From NCBI GenBank assembly GCA_014378465.1, contig JACMNQ010000036.1, positions 124,001-188,000 on the forward strand: DNA of 64,000 bases, given 5' to 3'. The DNA is from Oligoflexia bacterium. GTDB taxonomy: Bacteria > Bdellovibrionota > UBA1018. Made by a program: the position numbers and the translations under genes. Of the stretch, positions 38,669 through 48,117 are shown piece by piece (position 1 is the first letter of the stretch; every line of letters begins with the position of its first letter). The notes under the pieces are model-generated. The model did no database searches. It was not told the origin of the DNA and was given only the letters and a program-made list of their open reading frames with translations.

Positions 38669-40111
38669 ATGCGGAGTCGTTCCATCCTGAAAAAGCCGGG
38701 CACCCGTCCCGGCGCCACCTCGAGCCTCCCCAGCGGATTTCTGCTCCTGGCGACCCTCGCGGTCGCACTCGGACTCACCTGGGGCTGTGGCAAGTATGTG
38801 GCGAAACCTCAGGCCCGTGGAGAACAACTCCTGGGCGACACTCCCGGTGGCGAACCCTCAGAGGCGCCCCTTGACAAAATTCGCGTCAGTTGTCCTCGTG
38901 GAACCTGCAGCAGTTCGATCGCCATGATCCTCGCGCCGGCCGGGGATCGTCCCCAGGCCGCACTTCAGACCTGCACCGGCTTTCTGGTCGCCGAGGATCT
39001 CCTGGCGACGAGCGCGGAGTGTCTTCCCAGAAGCCTGCGCGTGGCGGGAACCTCCTGCCGTGGAATAGTTCAGACTTTTTTCATGAAAACCCCCGCCAAT
39101 CCCTCGGGTCAGGTGGACTGTTCGCAGATTGTTTCCGTCTCCGCTCCCGCTCCCGGTGACCGGGTGGAAACCTCCGTCTCCTTCGCTTTTTTGCGGCTGG
39201 CTCATCCGGTCCGAGCGGAAATCCTCGAACTTTCGGACGAAGGTTTTCATCCGGATGAAAGTTATCGCAGTCTTCGGATCCAGACCCCTTCGAATCAGTC
39301 CTACCAGGGGCAGATTCAGACGGTTCAGTGCCGTGCTCTCCAGGGATCGATGGCCTTGCCTGAGTACACGCAGGACACTTCACCGCAGGTCAGTCTGAGG
39401 GATTGTTCTCTCGAAGCGAACACTCGCGGTTCTCCGCTTCTCGATGACGTGGGTAAAGTTCGGGGAATCCTGCACTCGGCCCCTTCAAATCAGAAGATGG
39501 CCCCCCTTGAAAAACTGATTCTCAAGGGCACTCGTCGCCCCATCGTTTTCGCCAGCAATGCAGCCTGCATTCGCGTCCCGGGAAAAAACTCCGCGCGTCC
39601 GTTTCCCGCAGGTTGTCAGACTTCAGTTTCCGAAAGTGCCGATTCGGTGGATGTGATGCAGGAAGCCAACGGAGCTCTGGCCAGGATGGAGCAGCAGTCC
39701 CAGGTTCAGCTCAAAGCTCTGCTCGGAGTCTGGGCAACGCAACATGACCGCCTTCAGTGGAAACTCGACTACAATGCCGCCACCCTGGAGTACTACCCGG
39801 TGCCTGTCTGTTTCAATCCGGTCGGAAACTGGATCAGTCAATACAAGAAGGCGACTTTTGGTTATCAGAGGGATGCCCGCGAAGCCGTGCAGTCCCTCTC
39901 CTGGAGCATCAGTGTCGGTTTGAATTCATACATGCAGCCTACCCTCGACATCGACGAGGAAATCCAGAGCGGACTTATGGATTTCAGCCCCGTCGAGATC
40001 TGGAAAAAGCGCAGGACTCAGGCTGCCTTCAGAATCATCCAGGAAGATCGCACTCGAACCGTCTTTGACGGAGTGCTCGAAATCTGTCCAGAGTCCGACT
40101 CAGGTCGCTGA
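38669..40111 (+). CDS. exported trypsin-like-fold protein, probably catalytically inactive
   Basis: CTGFLVAEDLLATSAECLP aligns with a CTGFLI..HCxP motif; NTRGSPLLDDVGKVRGILHS aligns with GNSGSPLLD..G.V.GI. Confidence 0.65.
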   Translation: MRSRSILKKPGTRPGATSSLPSGFLLLATLAVALGLTWGCGKYVAKPQARGEQLLGDTPGGEPSEAPLDKIRVSCPRGTCSSSIAMILAPAGDRPQAALQTCTGFLVAEDLLATSAECLPRSLRVAGTSCRGIVQTFFMKTPANPSGQVDCSQIVSVSAPAPGDRVETSVSFAFLRLAHPVRAEILELSDEGFHPDESYRSLRIQTPSNQSYQGQIQTVQCRALQGSMALPEYTQDTSPQVSLRDCSLEANTRGSPLLDDVGKVRGILHSAPSNQKMAPLEKLILKGTRRPIVFASNAACIRVPGKNSARPFPAGCQTSVSESADSVDVMQEANGALARMEQQSQVQLKALLGVWATQHDRLQWKLDYNAATLEYYPVPVCFNPVGNWISQYKKATFGYQRDAREAVQSLSWSISVGLNSYMQPTLDIDEEIQSGLMDFSPVEIWKKRRTQAAFRIIQEDRTRTVFDGVLEICPESDSGR

Positions 40112-40444
40112 GAGCAGCCAGTACATGCCATTGCTCAGAAGAGCGATGAGGATGGAGGCCAGAATCGCGGTCAGCCAGCTTTTGATTTCAAAGCCCGGAG
40201 TGAGCGCGGCACAGAGCTTCAGGATCATCGCGTTGACCACGATCGTGAACAGGCCCAAGGTCAGGATGTTCAGGGGCAGAGTGAGAAACAGCAGGATCGG
40301 GCGCACGAGGATGTTGGCAAGGCCGATCACGACCGCGGTGATCAGCGCGGATTTGAATCCCGCCACTTTGAAGCCAGGCAGAAAGTACGCGGTTCCGAGC
40401 AGTGAGAGAGCGGCGACGAACCAGGTGATGAGAATGGAATACAT
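40100..40444 (-). CDS. phage holin family IV-like four-TM membrane protein
   Basis: LLGTAYFLPGFKVAGFKSALITAVVIGLANILVRPILLFLTLPLNILTLG. Confidence 0.85.
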   Translation of the reverse strand: MYSILITWFVAALSLLGTAYFLPGFKVAGFKSALITAVVIGLANILVRPILLFLTLPLNILTLGLFTIVVNAMILKLCAALTPGFEIKSWLTAILASILIALLSNGMYWLLSAT

Positions 40445-40463
40445 GATGAAAAGTCTCCTTGAA

Positions 40464-41648
40464 TCAGGTGGAAGGTTTCTTGCTGGGCCGTTGGTTGCGC
40501 AGAAGCCGATCGAGTCCCACCATCTGATCGAGTCGAGTGTTTGCGAGCGCTTCAGGATCGCTGCTCATGGACAGCGCCAAAGCCTGGAGGGTGGGAATTG
40601 AACTGTATTCAAAGAGAATCTTGAGCAGACCCGTGAGAGGAATGGCGAAGATCAGGCCCAGCGTACCCCAGAGGTAGCCCCAGCCGATCAGAGCGATGGT
40701 GGAATAGGTGGCATTCAGATTGACGCGTGAGCCGAGAAGTTTCGGAGTCACGACGTTGGCCACCGTGAAGTGGATGACGATGCTGAGCAGAAGGAGGGAC
40801 AGGGCAACGCCGGCTCCGAGTCCCTGAGAAAGCGCCTGAAGAGCCGGAAAAACCGCGCAGAGGATGGAGCCCACGAACGGAATCTCGTTCAGCACTCCGG
40901 AAACGATCGCCAGACTGAAGGCGCCGTGCAGTTTGAAAGCGAGAAACAGCACGAGGAAGATGGCCGAGGAAATCACGGCCAGAATCAGATTTCCCACGAA
41001 AAAAGCCTGAGAAAGACGAGTGATCTCCTTCCAGACCTTGCGGGTCTGGTCTTCGGAGCCGTACAGGCTCGAAAAAAAGAGGGACAGAGTCTTTTTCTCC
41101 AGAATCATGAACCAGGTCAGAAGGGGAATGAGGAGTGACATGGTCAGGAAGGAGAGGACGGAGCCTGCACCACTGACCATGTGAGAAAAAGAAATGGCTG
41201 AAAGAACCGAATGGGATGCGGCTGAATCGGAAGCGGCATTGGTGACTTCGCTCGCTCCCTGAACCTTCTCAGTCGGTGTGGTCGGGTCAATCATCAGAAA
41301 CTGAAAGTGGTTCTGGAGTTCCTTGAGGTGATTCAGAATGACGGCCTGATAGGACTGCACCTGTTTGAGCAGATTGGATGCCACTGAATAGAAGAGTCCC
41401 GTGAAAGCGGCGAGAATGAGAATCGCGATGATCGCGCCGATGAGGGAAGGCAGGGCGGGGTGAAGGTTGCGGCGTTTGAAGTAGGCCACCCAGGGATCCA
41501 TGAGTGCGAACAGAAAGAAGGATGTCACGACCAGCAGGCAGAGAGGGCCCGCGTGATAAAAGATGAAACCGATCACATAGGTGAGGAAGAGGAACTGAAG
41601 AAGGCCAAAGCGGCTCTTTTCGAGGGAAGGCTCCGGGGTGCTGATCAT
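40464..41648 (-). CDS. AI-2E/PerM family transporter
   Basis: Multi-TM; VTPKLLGSRVNLNATYSTIALIGWGYLWGTLGLIFAIPLTGLLKIL. Confidence 0.9.
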   Translation of the reverse strand: MISTPEPSLEKSRFGLLQFLFLTYVIGFIFYHAGPLCLLVVTSFFLFALMDPWVAYFKRRNLHPALPSLIGAIIAILILAAFTGLFYSVASNLLKQVQSYQAVILNHLKELQNHFQFLMIDPTTPTEKVQGASEVTNAASDSAASHSVLSAISFSHMVSGAGSVLSFLTMSLLIPLLTWFMILEKKTLSLFFSSLYGSEDQTRKVWKEITRLSQAFFVGNLILAVISSAIFLVLFLAFKLHGAFSLAIVSGVLNEIPFVGSILCAVFPALQALSQGLGAGVALSLLLLSIVIHFTVANVVTPKLLGSRVNLNATYSTIALIGWGYLWGTLGLIFAIPLTGLLKILFEYSSIPTLQALALSMSSDPEALANTRLDQMVGLDRLLRNQRPSKKPST

Positions 41649-41680
41649 GCACCTGGACTACCTGAAGAAAGTCTCAAAGG

Positions 41681-43168
41681 CTACGTCAGAAGTACGAAGT
41701 GAGAACTTCCGGGACGTGACGGCGCGAGTTCACTCATTCCTTCGCAGAGGACAAGTTTCTCCGCAGCCACGAACATCATGCTCGAGGGTGAAAAAGCGGC
41801 TGCCTCGATGACCTCTTTTCGCTCAGGATGGAAGAGTACGAACTCCAGGTTCCGTCCGGATTTCTGGAAGTCGATCACGAGGTGGCGCATTTGAGTTGCG
41901 TCGCGCTCCTGCGTCCCCGCTTTGAGGAGTTGCCGATTGACGAGGCATTCGGCGCCCAGTTCCGCGGGCCAGAGGATTTCGAGCCGAGCAAAGCTCGTGT
42001 CGATCGTTTTGCTGATGATCAGATCTCCTCGCATCTGAATATCGCGGATCACTCGGGGCCGTCTCCCTTCACGCAGTTCCAGAAATTTCGGTGGTCGAAT
42101 TTCCGGAGCCGCGGTGAACGTGAGTCTTGGAAATTGCCTGTCAAAGAAAGTGAGGTACTGGACCGGATCCACTTGCAGAGTTCTGCAGAAGTTCTGGAAC
42201 TGCCTCCAGAGAGGGAGAGAGGCCAGCTGATCTTCGTGCAGCCCGGGACTGAAAGTTTGGAGAGTGGGAAGCGGCGCGCCTTTCTGCAGATCCCGCTGCA
42301 GACTTTCCAGAATGCGGATTCGAAGCTCACAGAGCAGAAAAACCTCGTGCGCGCTTCTCAAAGCTTCGACTGCCCGGTCCTCGATGAAAAAAAGAGGAGC
42401 ACGGTATTTGTAAAGAGACGGCGCGCTGTGTTTGTCTTCGGCGAGCTTGCTGCCGGCAAAGTGCGTCTGAATGGCTTCAGCTGAAAGGGCGCTTCGCAGG
42501 GAGCCTTCTGCAGCGCTGGGTGAATTGCAGCGCGCGATCAGTTCAGAAAGTTTCTCGAGAGAATTCAGTTTTCCCGGCGCGTGGTGGGCGTGCGGGTCAA
42601 GGGCATGCTCATCCATTCGCATGCAATTGCCACCAGGACCCACGTCCACGCCCATGAAGGGATAGGTGAGGCACGGATGATTGTGAAGGGTCGTGATGTA
42701 AGCGATCACCAGTTCAGGCTGCAGCACAAGTGGATTCGTTGCGGGCGAGAGCCCTGCCAGATTGATGTGACAGCCCCCTTCGGTACCCGTTCTGATCCCG
42801 TACCACCAGTTTCGGTAAGGTACGAGGCCACTTCTTTCAGCGGCTTCGAAAAGGGGGTTCAACCGTGCTTCGATTTCGGAAATTAAAAGAGGCTGCGTCT
42901 TCACTTCAATGCTGCCGGGATCCATAGTCACGACGAATGAGGGGTGACCCTGGCCATCGAAAGTTTCATATTGGAGGTGACTGTGGACGTCCGCGCTTTC
43001 AATGAAGGAGCCGCCCGAGATCGTGGCGAGATTTTCCGCGAGCGCCTTCATTTTCTCAAGCTTCAGCGGAGTGTTCGAGTTAGCGACGAATCCGGGATCC
43101 ATCCACCAGTCGGGAGTGGTGAAGGTCTGTTCAAAGCCGAAGCTCAACTGGCTTCGCAGATCGTTCAT
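41681..43168 (-). CDS. glutamine synthetase/DUF2126-like carboxylate-amine ligase-fold hypothetical protein
   Basis: FVVTMDPGSIEVKTQP and GTEGGCHINLAG resemble the GS/GCS2 active-site layout. Confidence 0.5.
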   Translation of the reverse strand: MNDLRSQLSFGFEQTFTTPDWWMDPGFVANSNTPLKLEKMKALAENLATISGGSFIESADVHSHLQYETFDGQGHPSFVVTMDPGSIEVKTQPLLISEIEARLNPLFEAAERSGLVPYRNWWYGIRTGTEGGCHINLAGLSPATNPLVLQPELVIAYITTLHNHPCLTYPFMGVDVGPGGNCMRMDEHALDPHAHHAPGKLNSLEKLSELIARCNSPSAAEGSLRSALSAEAIQTHFAGSKLAEDKHSAPSLYKYRAPLFFIEDRAVEALRSAHEVFLLCELRIRILESLQRDLQKGAPLPTLQTFSPGLHEDQLASLPLWRQFQNFCRTLQVDPVQYLTFFDRQFPRLTFTAAPEIRPPKFLELREGRRPRVIRDIQMRGDLIISKTIDTSFARLEILWPAELGAECLVNRQLLKAGTQERDATQMRHLVIDFQKSGRNLEFVLFHPERKEVIEAAAFSPSSMMFVAAEKLVLCEGMSELAPSRPGSSHFVLLT

Positions 43169-43650
43169 GGTCCAATCAGGCCTTCAAGAATCGCCTGAGC
43201 ACCGGAGATGAATTGGCTGACTTCATGCGCTTTCGTCAGATTGATTGAAGGTGTGGGCTTCTTTTCAGAAAGCGCGACGAGTTTCGTGATCGCAGCCGAC
43301 GAACGCTCCAGAAGTTTCCTTTCACGACCGCGCAGCACGCCCGTGATGACTTTCATGAGGTCGGGGGAGGTCTCGTAGTAAATGGTCCGCCCATGGCCGC
43401 GCGAAACTTCACGGATCACGCCACGGGTGAGGAGCTCCGGCAGGGCAAGGCTGACCAGGGATTTGGATACTCCGAGGGTCCTGGAGATTTCGACCGCCGA
43501 AAGGGCTTCGGGACTGAGGTGGAGAAAAGCCCAGAGTCTCCCCTGAATCTTGCGGAACCCCCAGTACTGGATGAAATCCCCCACGCTATCGATGAATTCG
43601 AGAGCTTCCGGGGGCAGGGCAGGTGGTCTGTGTGCGGGGCTTGCTTTCAT
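43165..43650 (-). CDS. GbsR/MarR-family HTH transcriptional regulator
   Basis: IQGRLWAFLHLSPEALSAVEISRTLGVSKSLVSLALPELLTRGVI. Confidence 0.85.
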   Translation of the reverse strand: MKASPAHRPPALPPEALEFIDSVGDFIQYWGFRKIQGRLWAFLHLSPEALSAVEISRTLGVSKSLVSLALPELLTRGVIREVSRGHGRTIYYETSPDLMKVITGVLRGRERKLLERSSAAITKLVALSEKKPTPSINLTKAHEVSQFISGAQAILEGLIGP

Positions 43651-43709
43651 TGCTCATGGTCATACCTCAACTTCTTGATCTTTTAAAGTTTAAGATGTAT
43701 TAAACTATA

Positions 43710-44657
43710 ATGCCGTACGATTTCCTGACCGCTTGGGAGCCCAACGCCTACTTGCCCATCGCCAACGAAGGGGTAACGCAGATCCTGCTCCGAGGCGGGA
43801 AACGAGTTCGGCCCGAACTGTTGCTCTGCGTGGCACGCGGCCTGGGCGAAAGGCCGGGGGTTTCACCGGAAGTCCGTGAAAAAGAGGCTCTCATCTGCGC
43901 TCGTGCGGCGGAATGGGTGCACGCTGCCACCCTTTCCCATGATGACGTGATCGATGAAGCCAGCGTTCGAAGGGGCCGGCCGACCCTCAGTGCGAAGCTC
44001 GGCAATACGAAGGCGGTACTCACGGGGGACCTGCTCCTCAGTCGGGTGATTCGTGAACTCTCCGAGCTTGGGAATCTCGAGGTTCTCCGCTCGATGTCCG
44101 AAACAGTCGAGAGTCTCGTGACGGGTGAGTGGTTGCAGTACGATGTGCGCTGGAAACTTGAAGTGGACCGCAAAGTGCTTCGCACGATCGCCGAGCTCAA
44201 GACCGGTGCTTTGATCGCCTGGTCGGCGGCCGCTCCCGCCCGGCTGCGAAATGCGGCACCCGAGGTGGTCGGGGCTCTGGACGCTTTCGGTAAAAATGCC
44301 GGTCTGGCCTTTCAGCTGGTGGATGATGCCCTGGATTTTTCCGATCGAAGCGGGAAAGATTTTGGCAAGGATCTCAAGGAAGGCCTGATCAATCAGGCGA
44401 CTCTCCTGATCTTTGAGCTCTTTCCAGAATTCAAGGAAAAGCTGCGCGGACCTTTCGCGCGTCAGAGTGTGGTCGAAGCCGATCTGCTCCTTCCTGAATG
44501 GGTCATGAAACGGGTCGAGGACACTTGCCGTGCGGACTCCAGTGCCTTTCTGGAAGAGGCGAGATCGGCGCTGTTTTCGATCAAAAAGGAATTCGAGCCG
44601 GAAGCTTTCACGGAGTTGCTCGAACTGCTCCGAAAACTCGAAAATAGAAAAGTCTGA
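43710..44657 (+). CDS. polyprenyl diphosphate synthase
   Basis: GGKRVRPELLL, LSHDDVIDEASVRRGRPT, FQLVDDALDF. Confidence 0.9.
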   Translation: MPYDFLTAWEPNAYLPIANEGVTQILLRGGKRVRPELLLCVARGLGERPGVSPEVREKEALICARAAEWVHAATLSHDDVIDEASVRRGRPTLSAKLGNTKAVLTGDLLLSRVIRELSELGNLEVLRSMSETVESLVTGEWLQYDVRWKLEVDRKVLRTIAELKTGALIAWSAAAPARLRNAAPEVVGALDAFGKNAGLAFQLVDDALDFSDRSGKDFGKDLKEGLINQATLLIFELFPEFKEKLRGPFARQSVVEADLLLPEWVMKRVEDTCRADSSAFLEEARSALFSIKKEFEPEAFTELLELLRKLENRKV

Positions 44658-44666
44658 AAGGGAACC

Positions 44667-45740
44667 ATGAGAGAACGCATTCTGGAAAAAAGCAGTGTCG
44701 AAGCGCAAAATCTCCTCTGGAGCGGGAGCTGTGTCGAGAGTGGAGACACTTACCGCGTGATCGCTGATGAATTGATCGCGGGCAGAAGAATCCGCTTCAA
44801 GCTGATTCAGTCGGATGAGCTTCCGCATCCGGGTTTCATCCGGAGCTGGTTGATCTCGATCCGGGCGATCAGTCTGACTGCGACCTTCACTCCTTGCCTG
44901 GCAGTCCTGCTGCTTGCGCTGGCTCAGGGAAGAAGCATTCATGTCGTCACGGCAGTCTGCGCCCTGCTCGGAGTGATCTGTCTGCAGATCGCGGTCAATG
45001 TGCTCAATGACGTTCAGGATCACCTTCGCCTGATCGATCTCCCGGGCAGTGTCGGGGGGAGTGGCGTGATCCAGAAGGGCTGGATTGCGGCTCGCAGCCT
45101 CAACCGCTTTGGTTATGGCACTCTTGCACTCGGCGTTCTGCTGGGGCTTCCGGCTCTGATTGCAAATCCAGCGCTGATCCTGGGGGTGGGAGCGCTCGCG
45201 GTTCTCGGCGTGATGGGGTATTCTGGATGGCCCTTTCACTTCAAATATCGGGCGCTCGGAGACCTCGTCGTCTGGGTTCTCTGCGGCCCGGCAATCACCG
45301 CAGGTTTTGCGGTCGCAAGCTGGGGAGGCTTCTCACGCGGCGATCTGATTCTGGGTGCAGTGCTGGGACTGGGAGCTGTGGCCATTCTGCATGCGAACAA
45401 TCTGAATGATCTCGAAGTGGACCGGGACCGGGGAGCCCGCACTCTGGCCGGGAAGCTTGGCTTCACCCGTTCCAAGCAGTTTCTGGTCATCAATTACCTG
45501 GCGCTTTTTGTTGTCGTCTGGGATCTGGCGCGGATTTCCTGGGTCGTCCCGCTGGTCACGATGCTGGGAATTTTTCCCGCGCTGCGGATCCTCAGGACCG
45601 TTTCCAGGGCTTCGGGGCCACTGGATCCTTCCATTCGCCTGATCCGCTTTCAGACTGCACAGCTGCATCTGCTCATCGGACTGCTCCTCTGCGTCGGGAT
45701 CGGGATCACGTGGGGCTTCGGGCTTTCGTCAGGACTCTGA
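44667..45740 (+). CDS. menA: UbiA-family prenyltransferase, MenA-like
   Basis: NVLNDVQDH and NNLNDLEVDRDRGARTLAGKLGF motifs; ~60-aa N-terminal extension. Confidence 0.8.
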   Translation: MRERILEKSSVEAQNLLWSGSCVESGDTYRVIADELIAGRRIRFKLIQSDELPHPGFIRSWLISIRAISLTATFTPCLAVLLLALAQGRSIHVVTAVCALLGVICLQIAVNVLNDVQDHLRLIDLPGSVGGSGVIQKGWIAARSLNRFGYGTLALGVLLGLPALIANPALILGVGALAVLGVMGYSGWPFHFKYRALGDLVVWVLCGPAITAGFAVASWGGFSRGDLILGAVLGLGAVAILHANNLNDLEVDRDRGARTLAGKLGFTRSKQFLVINYLALFVVVWDLARISWVVPLVTMLGIFPALRILRTVSRASGPLDPSIRLIRFQTAQLHLLIGLLLCVGIGITWGFGLSSGL

Positions 45741-45846
45741 CGTTCGCGAGACCCTGGCGAAGACTTGTCCAGCCCGTTCAGGCGAAGTGGCGATGATTTA
45801 ACTCCATGAATGCTTCAGTTCTTCCGAAAAAGCATCAAGGACACTT

Positions 45847-47517
45847 ATGCGCAAACTCTTTCTGATCGTATCCTTCGGGCTGACCTCGGGACTGCTGGCT
45901 CTCTCCGTCTGGCATCACAGGGTGCTCTGGGCCTTCGTGATCGTCGGGCCCATCCTTTTCGCGGGCTTTCAGGATTATTTCCAGAAGGGCAAAGCCATCC
46001 GGCGCAACTTTCCGGTCCTCGGGAGATTTCGCTACTGGTTTGAAACCATCCGGCCGGAAATCAATCAGTACTTCGTCGAGTCCAATTCGGACGGAGTTCC
46101 GTTCAGTCGTGAGCAACGCTCCCTGGTCTACCAGCGCGCGAAAAAGGAGATCGACACTCTTCCGTTCGGAACGCAACAGGATGTGTACGCGGTCGGCTAC
46201 GAGTGGATCAACCATTCACTTGCCCCAACGCACATTGATCCCAGTCAGCTTCGAATCTCCATCGGTGGCCCGGACTGCAGGCAGCCCTACAGCGCGAGCA
46301 TCTTCAATATTTCCGCGATGAGTTACGGCGCTCTCAGCAAAAACGCGATTCTCGCCTTGAACGGAGGCGCAAAAGACGGCGGTTTCGCCCACAACACGGG
46401 TGAGGGCGGCCTGAGTCCCTATCATCTGGAAAATGGGGGAGACCTCATCTGGCAGATCGGTACGGGCTATTTCAGCTGCCGCAATCGCGACGGCAGTTTC
46501 AATGCGGAACTTTTTCAGGAAAATGCGGCGGATGCACGAATCAAGATGATCGAGATCAAACTTTCCCAGGGCGCGAAGCCATCTCACGGGGGGATTCTGC
46601 CCGCGAAAAAAGTGACTCTCGAAATCTCGAAGATCCGAGGCGTGCCGATGGGCTTTGATGTCCTGTCACCCCCCGCTCACAGTGAATTTTCGACCCCGAT
46701 CGGGCTTCTGGAATTCGTGCAGAAGCTTCGCACCTTGAGCGGAGGCAAGCCTGTCGGTTTCAAACTGTGTCTGGGCAAACGCCGTGAATTCATCGCGATC
46801 TGCAAAGCGATGATCAAGACCGGGATCACGCCTGATTTCATCTCCGTCGATGGCGGAGAAGGTGGCACCGGCGCCGCGCCGCTGGAGTTTTCAAATCACG
46901 TTGGAACTCCCGGCATCGATGGCCTGGTTTTCGTGCACAACGCTCTCACGGGTTTTGGTCTCCGGGACCGGATCAAGATTCTGAATTCCGGCAAAGTCAC
47001 GAGTGGCTTTGGTGTGATTCAGCGCCTCGCGCTGGGAGCGGACGCACTTTACTCCGCGCGCGGGATGATGCTGGCACTCGGCTGCATTCAGGCGCTTCGC
47101 TGCAATACGAATCACTGTCCGACCGGCGTGGCCACGCAGGATCCTGGTCTGGTCGCCGGCCTCGTCGTCAGAGACAAACGCGCTCGCATCGCGAACTTTC
47201 ACCACGAGACGGTCAGCAGTGTCAGTCACATGATCGAAGCGATGGGACTCGCGAGTCCGGCCGCTCTTCGCCCCTGGCACATCCAGAAACGAGTGGGTCC
47301 GTATGAAACGAAGAATTACGGCGAGATCTTTCAGTTCCTGAAGGAAGGGGAACTTCTTCTGGCCACGATTCCGGAAGCTTTCAGAAAAGCGTTTGACGGC
47401 GCGATTGCCGAGAGCTTTCAGCATCCTTCGGATCTGGTTCAGCCGGTGGCGCAGCTTGAGAAGGCTGAAAATGCCGAAACTCTCAAAAGGAAGGTTGTGG
47501 CCGCTTCGGCTGCCTGA
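45847..47517 (+). CDS. FMN-binding glutamate synthase family protein
   Basis: MSYGALSKNAILALNGGAKDGGFAHNTGEGGLSPYH; SVDGGEGGTGAAPLEF; NHCPTGVATQ. Confidence 0.94.
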   Translation: MRKLFLIVSFGLTSGLLALSVWHHRVLWAFVIVGPILFAGFQDYFQKGKAIRRNFPVLGRFRYWFETIRPEINQYFVESNSDGVPFSREQRSLVYQRAKKEIDTLPFGTQQDVYAVGYEWINHSLAPTHIDPSQLRISIGGPDCRQPYSASIFNISAMSYGALSKNAILALNGGAKDGGFAHNTGEGGLSPYHLENGGDLIWQIGTGYFSCRNRDGSFNAELFQENAADARIKMIEIKLSQGAKPSHGGILPAKKVTLEISKIRGVPMGFDVLSPPAHSEFSTPIGLLEFVQKLRTLSGGKPVGFKLCLGKRREFIAICKAMIKTGITPDFISVDGGEGGTGAAPLEFSNHVGTPGIDGLVFVHNALTGFGLRDRIKILNSGKVTSGFGVIQRLALGADALYSARGMMLALGCIQALRCNTNHCPTGVATQDPGLVAGLVVRDKRARIANFHHETVSSVSHMIEAMGLASPAALRPWHIQKRVGPYETKNYGEIFQFLKEGELLLATIPEAFRKAFDGAIAESFQHPSDLVQPVAQLEKAENAETLKRKVVAASAA

Positions 47518-47526
47518 AGAAAAGCT

Positions 47527-47958
47527 TCATCCAGCCTTCAGAGTCTGCTCCGGACTGGAGAGCTGCTGAAAGAGCCCAAACAGATCCAGCTCATGCCAGT
47601 GCTCGGTGATCTTTCGATCCTTGACACGGTACTCGTCCATGCCGGTGCAGTGAACTTTCCGGTCCGTGGCGGGAACGCCTAGAAAATCTCCCGTGTGCCG
47701 CCCCTCCAGGTGCCAACGCGCGAGGACGCGGTCGCCTTCCGCGATCATTTCGTCGAGAAAGAAGTGAAGGTCCGTGAAAGCGTCGTGCAGCTTCGTCAAC
47801 CTCGCGCGGACCGCCTCTCTGCCTTCTTCTTGTCCTGGCTCCGATGGATGCTGCACGTAATGACTGGAGATGAATCCATCGAGGTAGAAGGGCGCACTGC
47901 CGTTCAGAACCTGGTCAAAGAAGTTCTTGATGATCGATCGGTTTTCCTGGGGCGTCAT
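47527..47958 (-). CDS. SnoaL-like ester cyclase family (NTF2-like) protein
   Basis: NRSIIKNFFDQVLN...HDAFTDLHFFLDEMIAEGDRVLARWHLEGRHTGDFLGVPAT. Confidence 0.9.
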   Translation of the reverse strand: MTPQENRSIIKNFFDQVLNGSAPFYLDGFISSHYVQHPSEPGQEEGREAVRARLTKLHDAFTDLHFFLDEMIAEGDRVLARWHLEGRHTGDFLGVPATDRKVHCTGMDEYRVKDRKITEHWHELDLFGLFQQLSSPEQTLKAG

Positions 47959-48048
47959 GAGTGAATTCTCCTGACTGGAGAACTTGCAAGAATCGAGTAT
48001 CGTGCCTCGGTTCGTGAACCCGAGTCGGGTCACGAGTGGGGGTAATGA

Positions 48049-48078
48049 AAAATCCCATCTGCGCGCAGATGGGATTTT
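48049..48078 (-). terminator. perfect 30-nt palindrome AAAATCCCATCTGCGCGCAGATGGGATTTT, terminator-like
   Basis: Direct reading; lies just downstream of the minus-strand gene 48118..49230. Confidence 0.8.
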
Positions 48079-48117
48079 CGGGTGTGGGTATGGAAATTCA
48101 AAACTACGGAGAATGAA

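Noticed and set aside
40100-40444. Prophage evidence from a holin-like gene
   Set aside because: Holin family IV-like membrane proteins are common chromosomal genes; no other phage genes nearby
43863-45239. 458-aa minus-strand ORF
   Set aside because: Antisense shadow of the polyprenyl synthase and MenA-like genes; composition biased, no recognisable motif
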